This document shows, piece by piece, positions 6,910-9,094 of a stretch of DNA of 9,094 nucleotides. The position numbers and the translations under genes are program-made. Origin of the DNA: Nitrososphaerales archaeon TH5895. Its GTDB lineage: Archaea; Thermoproteota; Nitrososphaeria; Nitrososphaerales; Nitrososphaeraceae. The DNA lies in NCBI GenBank assembly GCA_014523695.1, contig JAATVS010000174.1, positions 1-9,094 on the forward strand, in the 5' to 3' direction. How positions within the stretch are numbered: position 1 is the first letter of the stretch; each line of letters opens with the position of its first letter. The notes under the pieces were generated by a model that searched no databases, had not been told where the DNA came from, and saw only the letters and a program-made list of their open reading frames with translations.

Positions 6910-6915
6910 GGGAGG
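6910..6915 (+). promoter_or_regulatory. Shine-Dalgarno site GGGAGG
   Basis: A strong purine-rich ribosome site sits 13 bases before the ATG at 6929. It stands out because the other genes in the window seem to be leaderless or to lack such a site. It supports the choice of this start. Confidence 0.5.
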
Positions 6916-6928
6916 AAGAACATCAGCG

Positions 6929-7633
6929 ATGACATTTGAATTAGCACGACCAACAACCACAACAAGAAGGGAGTTATCAGTAAAGTTAGCAGATCTTTTT
7001 GTACAAATTAACACCACCTTTGGACATGCTAAAGAGTTAATACTGGAAGCCTACAACTTAGCAAAACAAGAAGGATATTCACCCGCAGAAGCAAAACATT
7101 TAATCATGGACAATATTACGGTCTTTTCAAAGAGAACTAAATACTCATACTTACCAGACGAATGTAAGGACTTCACTCATGACCGTCGCATAAAGAAAAA
7201 AGAAAAGAATACCGACTTTGATACTCACGGTGTAATTGATGCAGAGTTGCAACAAATACACACAGAAGGTGAACAACCTGAATTATGGAGTAAGGAAGAT
7301 AATGAACCAGTTATACCTAACAATGATGTACTGATAAACACAATAGACATTCTAAAAAAGGATAGAGTAATTCTGGAAAGAAGGATTAAAGAACTAGAAC
7401 AGAAAGAACAACATCCACTAAAACCAATTGAAATAAGAGGTGCCCATAACATGGCACCAGAGGACTATGAACTAGAACACTTACATGAATATGACAGAAA
7501 TCTTCTCATAGACATAATCTACATTCTAAGCTTTTCAACAACCTACGACCTGGTCGTCCTACCTTTTTCTTATTATTGCTGCTTGATCTTTCAAGTCAGT
7601 ACCTTAGGTTTGAGTCATCATGACAAGAAGTAG
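6929..7633 (+). CDS. unknown helical/coiled-coil protein, odd hydrophobic C-terminus
   Basis: This 234-residue protein is not assigned to a family. Residues about 12-85 are predicted helical with a regular pattern (LADLFVQINTTFGHAKELI, then AYNLAKQEGYSPAEAKHLI, ending KYSYLPDECKD). This could be a helix-turn-helix-like DNA- or protein-binding domain; that is inference. A basic patch follows (HDRRIKKKEKN, about 89-99), then an acidic linker and a coiled coil at about 137-164 with heptad-spaced I/L (INTIDILKKDRVILERRIKEL). The last 40 residues or so (from about 195) switch to a hydrophobic, Y/F/C-rich text (LPFSYYCCLIFQ) unlike the polar, charged body. The original C-terminus may therefore have been lost to a frameshift, with the present stop a chance one. 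Otherwise it is a membrane-anchoring tail. It has its own TATA-like box and a Shine-Dalgarno site. Confidence 0.6.
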   Translation: MTFELARPTTTTRRELSVKLADLFVQINTTFGHAKELILEAYNLAKQEGYSPAEAKHLIMDNITVFSKRTKYSYLPDECKDFTHDRRIKKKEKNTDFDTHGVIDAELQQIHTEGEQPELWSKEDNEPVIPNNDVLINTIDILKKDRVILERRIKELEQKEQHPLKPIEIRGAHNMAPEDYELEHLHEYDRNLLIDIIYILSFSTTYDLVVLPFSYYCCLIFQVSTLGLSHHDKK

Positions 7634-7785
7634 TATTATGACACCATATGGAGAGTACGGGTGTGCATAGAATAATTGCAATAATAGTAGGACTTGTGAC
7701 TGGTGGTCTAAGAATGATAACATTATCTGCTGATTCTGAAGTAGGACAAGCAACCGCATGGAACTGAGTCACTCTTTTAGATGAT

Positions 7786-8109
7786 GTGAAATCCTTACGC
7801 ATACTTTTGCAGCTAGAAAATATTGCTAGTATTGTCAATCCGGATGGAGAAATATTCCTAATGCAAGATACTCTAGGTTCTAGTTCTCTTGAGAAAAATA
7901 TCAACCACCCATTTGGACCATTTCTATATACTATCTCTTGCATGCACTGTATGAGTGATTCTTTAGCTCAAAATGGGGCTAGTCTTGGTGCAATGTGGGG
8001 AGAAGAGAGAGCTATTGAGATGCTTAAAAACGCTGGTTTTACCAATGTCGGAGTCAAAACGCTTTCACATGGTTTTCAAAACTATTATTACATCGCAAAG
8101 AAAACCTGA
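7786..8109 (+). pseudogene. C-terminal fragment of a class I SAM-dependent methyltransferase
   Basis: The 107-residue reading (GTG at 7786; frame open from a TGA at 7765-7767) matches the last part of a Rossmann-fold methyltransferase. It has NPDGEIFLMQD (the post-motif strand and loop, usually LxPGGxFLMQD), then HPFGPFLYTISCMHCM, SLAQNGASLGAMWGEE, a helix plus AGF element, and a terminal strand QNYYYIAKK. This combination is typical of the larger methyltransferases that have an N-terminal winged-helix domain, normally about 350 residues. Motif I (GxGxG, SAM binding) and the whole N-terminal domain are absent: the bases before 7765 encode nothing methyltransferase-like in any frame I read. 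It is therefore a relic that cannot bind SAM by itself. Family identity is confident; the start is arbitrary. It converges on the secreted-protein gene. Confidence 0.8.
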
Positions 8110-8371
8110 AGTATATATCTTTACAGGTAGCGAAAGCATAACACATGCCATCCTTATTTTCCAGCAAAGACATCAACATTTCCTCGGATGAGAAACCAAA
8201 GGAAGCCAGTCGATTTTGAATGCAGTTTATTTTTCTAGATTAATCGACGAAATGACACTTAATTAACTTTATTAAATACAAATAGAATCAATATACCTAC
8301 GAACTGTTTAACATTCTTTTCATAGATAAAACAAAAATGTTCAAAACAAGTCATTACTTAGTGCTAGTAGC
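8110..8371. other. 262-base convergent intergenic region
   Basis: This A/T-rich stretch lies between the methyltransferase relic and the secreted-protein stop. It holds the minus-strand T-rich tract (8325-8347). A plus-strand TTTATTTTTCT at about 8226-8236 could end transcription from the left. No coding potential was seen. Confidence 0.45.
8325..8347 (-). terminator. T-rich termination tract after the secreted six-Cys gene
   Basis: On the minus strand the tract reads GTTTTGAACATTTTTGTTTT and onward, beginning 25 bases after the stop at 8372. It has several U-runs of 4-5 and no strong hairpin, as expected for archaeal termination. Confidence 0.5.
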
Positions 8372-8959
8372 CTAGGAGACTCGGATGATTACTCGCTCTG
8401 GTTCAGATTCAGGTCCATTTACGGCAGTCTTACAACCCGACAAGTCCAAATCATTCCCGTAGGCACAAACTTTGAACGAAGAACCTGTAGTCACGTCAAG
8501 TCCGCTAAATGTTGTTTCCTGATCTTCGCATGCTCCGACTATTTTTTCCTGTGCCAACTCTGATTGGACATATACCCGCATATCGAACGTTCTACTGGCA
8601 CAGTATTGATTACCATAGGTACCCATGTCTAGATTTGCGATTACCCTCAGGTTTCCAGCCGCAGCGTTATTTTCTGCATTTTCGTCACCAGCCCCATCTG
8701 AACAGGCATCAAATCCATCGTAATATCCATTCATGAATTCCCCCGTATGAAACGATGGTCCTTTTCCTGGTTGATTGATATATCTTTCAGATGCATTCGA
8801 TATAGCGGCATCGTCACAACCATGGTCGTATCCAGAATTATAAGGAGAATCATTTGAGGCGCTTACCTGAAGTATAGACGGCACCTGTTGTGAAGTTATT
8901 ATGCCAATAGCTAACATGAACACAACTATTACGACTAATTGTCCATTATGGAGCATCAT
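8372..8959 (-). CDS. secreted six-cysteine protein of a thaumarchaeal type
   Basis: The 195-residue protein begins with MM; ATG at 8959 or 8956 are equally possible. A signal peptide covers about residues 7-34 (LVVIVVFMLAIGIITSQQVP, cut perhaps after VSA). The first mature segment (about 38-86) is rich in Tyr, Gly and Asp: SPYNSGYDHGCDDAAIS, then ERYINQPGKGPSFHTGEFMN and GYYDGFDAC. I associate this signature with exported proteins repeated in soil ammonia-oxidising archaea. A second domain (about 103-195) has alternating hydrophobic strands (LRVIANLDMG, FDMRVYVQSE, FKVCAYGN, RVIIRVS), suggesting a beta sandwich. The six cysteines at 48, 86, 120, 144, 165 and 176 could form three disulfides outside the cell. 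Function is unknown; no catalytic motif is evident. A TATA box at 8986-8995 and a T-rich tract after the stop make it a single-gene unit. Confidence 0.85.
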   Translation of the reverse strand: MMLHNGQLVVIVVFMLAIGIITSQQVPSILQVSASNDSPYNSGYDHGCDDAAISNASERYINQPGKGPSFHTGEFMNGYYDGFDACSDGAGDENAENNAAAGNLRVIANLDMGTYGNQYCASRTFDMRVYVQSELAQEKIVGACEDQETTFSGLDVTTGSSFKVCAYGNDLDLSGCKTAVNGPESEPERVIIRVS

Positions 8960-8985
8960 AAGTGTACCTTAATTGCTTCATTGCC

Positions 8986-8995
8986 ATATTTATTA
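8986..8995 (-). promoter_or_regulatory. TATA box for the secreted six-Cys gene
   Basis: The minus strand reads TAATAAATAT, centred about 31 bases before the ATG at 8959. It predicts a leader of a few bases. Confidence 0.5.
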
Positions 8996-9094
8996 ATCTT
9001 AGAGAATATGATTGTGTAATAATCTAATCTGCATCCATTCGAACTTTGATAAATTAGTGTACTCCTGTGAGAGATATAGCTTTTTATTAAGATG

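Larger units (their letters stand above)
6138..6928. other. 791-base gene-poor stretch after the peptidase
   Basis: No confident gene was found. Contents: a possible TATA-like element near 6392-6405 (AATATTTTTAAAGC on the plus strand, also usable on the minus strand); a nested inverted repeat at 6519-6555; a doubtful small ORF at 6609-6812; and the promoter and Shine-Dalgarno sequence of the next gene. An open frame at 6112-6456 on the minus strand starts with TTG, overlaps the peptidase end and has no recognisable composition. The stretch looks like eroded accessory DNA. Confidence 0.5.

Noticed and set aside
7648..7767. 39-residue ORF with one hydrophobic segment before the methyltransferase relic
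   Set aside because: It could be a tiny membrane peptide (RIIAIIVGLVTGG), but there is no promoter, ribosome site or known match, and it lies between two damaged genes.

Overview
The window looks like chromosomal DNA of a soil-type ammonia-oxidising archaeon (Thaumarchaeota/Nitrososphaerota, order Nitrososphaerales, possibly near Nitrosocosmicus). The basis is inference from gene content and signals. A secreted protein has the SGYDHGCDDA...FMNGYYDGFDAC signature that I associate with this group. There is a short PH-domain protein ending in a SHOCT module, and a small two-helix membrane protein with a zinc-ribbon tail. A/T-rich TATA-like boxes lie about 25-35 bases before start codons, mostly without Shine-Dalgarno sequences, and T-rich tracts follow stop codons. 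No rRNA, tRNA, IS element or CRISPR array was seen.

Left part (1-4666), all on the minus strand. The N-terminal part of a patatin-like phospholipase gene runs off the left edge. It carries two single-base, mutually compensating frameshifts. Next comes a gene-poor stretch (1335-1813) holding decayed coding sequence on the plus strand, including a recognisable SHOCT relic. Then follow a TTG-started membrane protein, a 2-TM zinc-ribbon protein, and a likely two-gene unit: a PH/SHOCT protein followed after 15 bases by an exported six-bladed Kelch propeller protein.

Middle (4667-6137). A 559-base divergent intergenic region contains a strong leaderless-type promoter for the PH/SHOCT gene and two short perfect palindromes. 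It leads to a plus-strand M28-family zinc peptidase with a full set of metal ligands but no signal peptide.

Right part (6138-9094). This is gene-poor and partly eroded. It holds about 790 bases with only a doubtful small ORF and a nested inverted repeat. A coiled-coil protein of unknown function with an odd hydrophobic tail follows, then the C-terminal relic of a SAM-dependent methyltransferase. Last is a convergent, intact, six-cysteine secreted protein.

The genes do not form an obvious pathway. The themes are surface or secreted proteins (Kelch, six-Cys protein, membrane proteins) and gene decay (patatin indels, SHOCT relic, methyltransferase relic). I see no convincing new defence or mobile system. 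The best leads are the compensating frameshifts, the SHOCT relic, the palindromes and the 6519-6555 hairpin.
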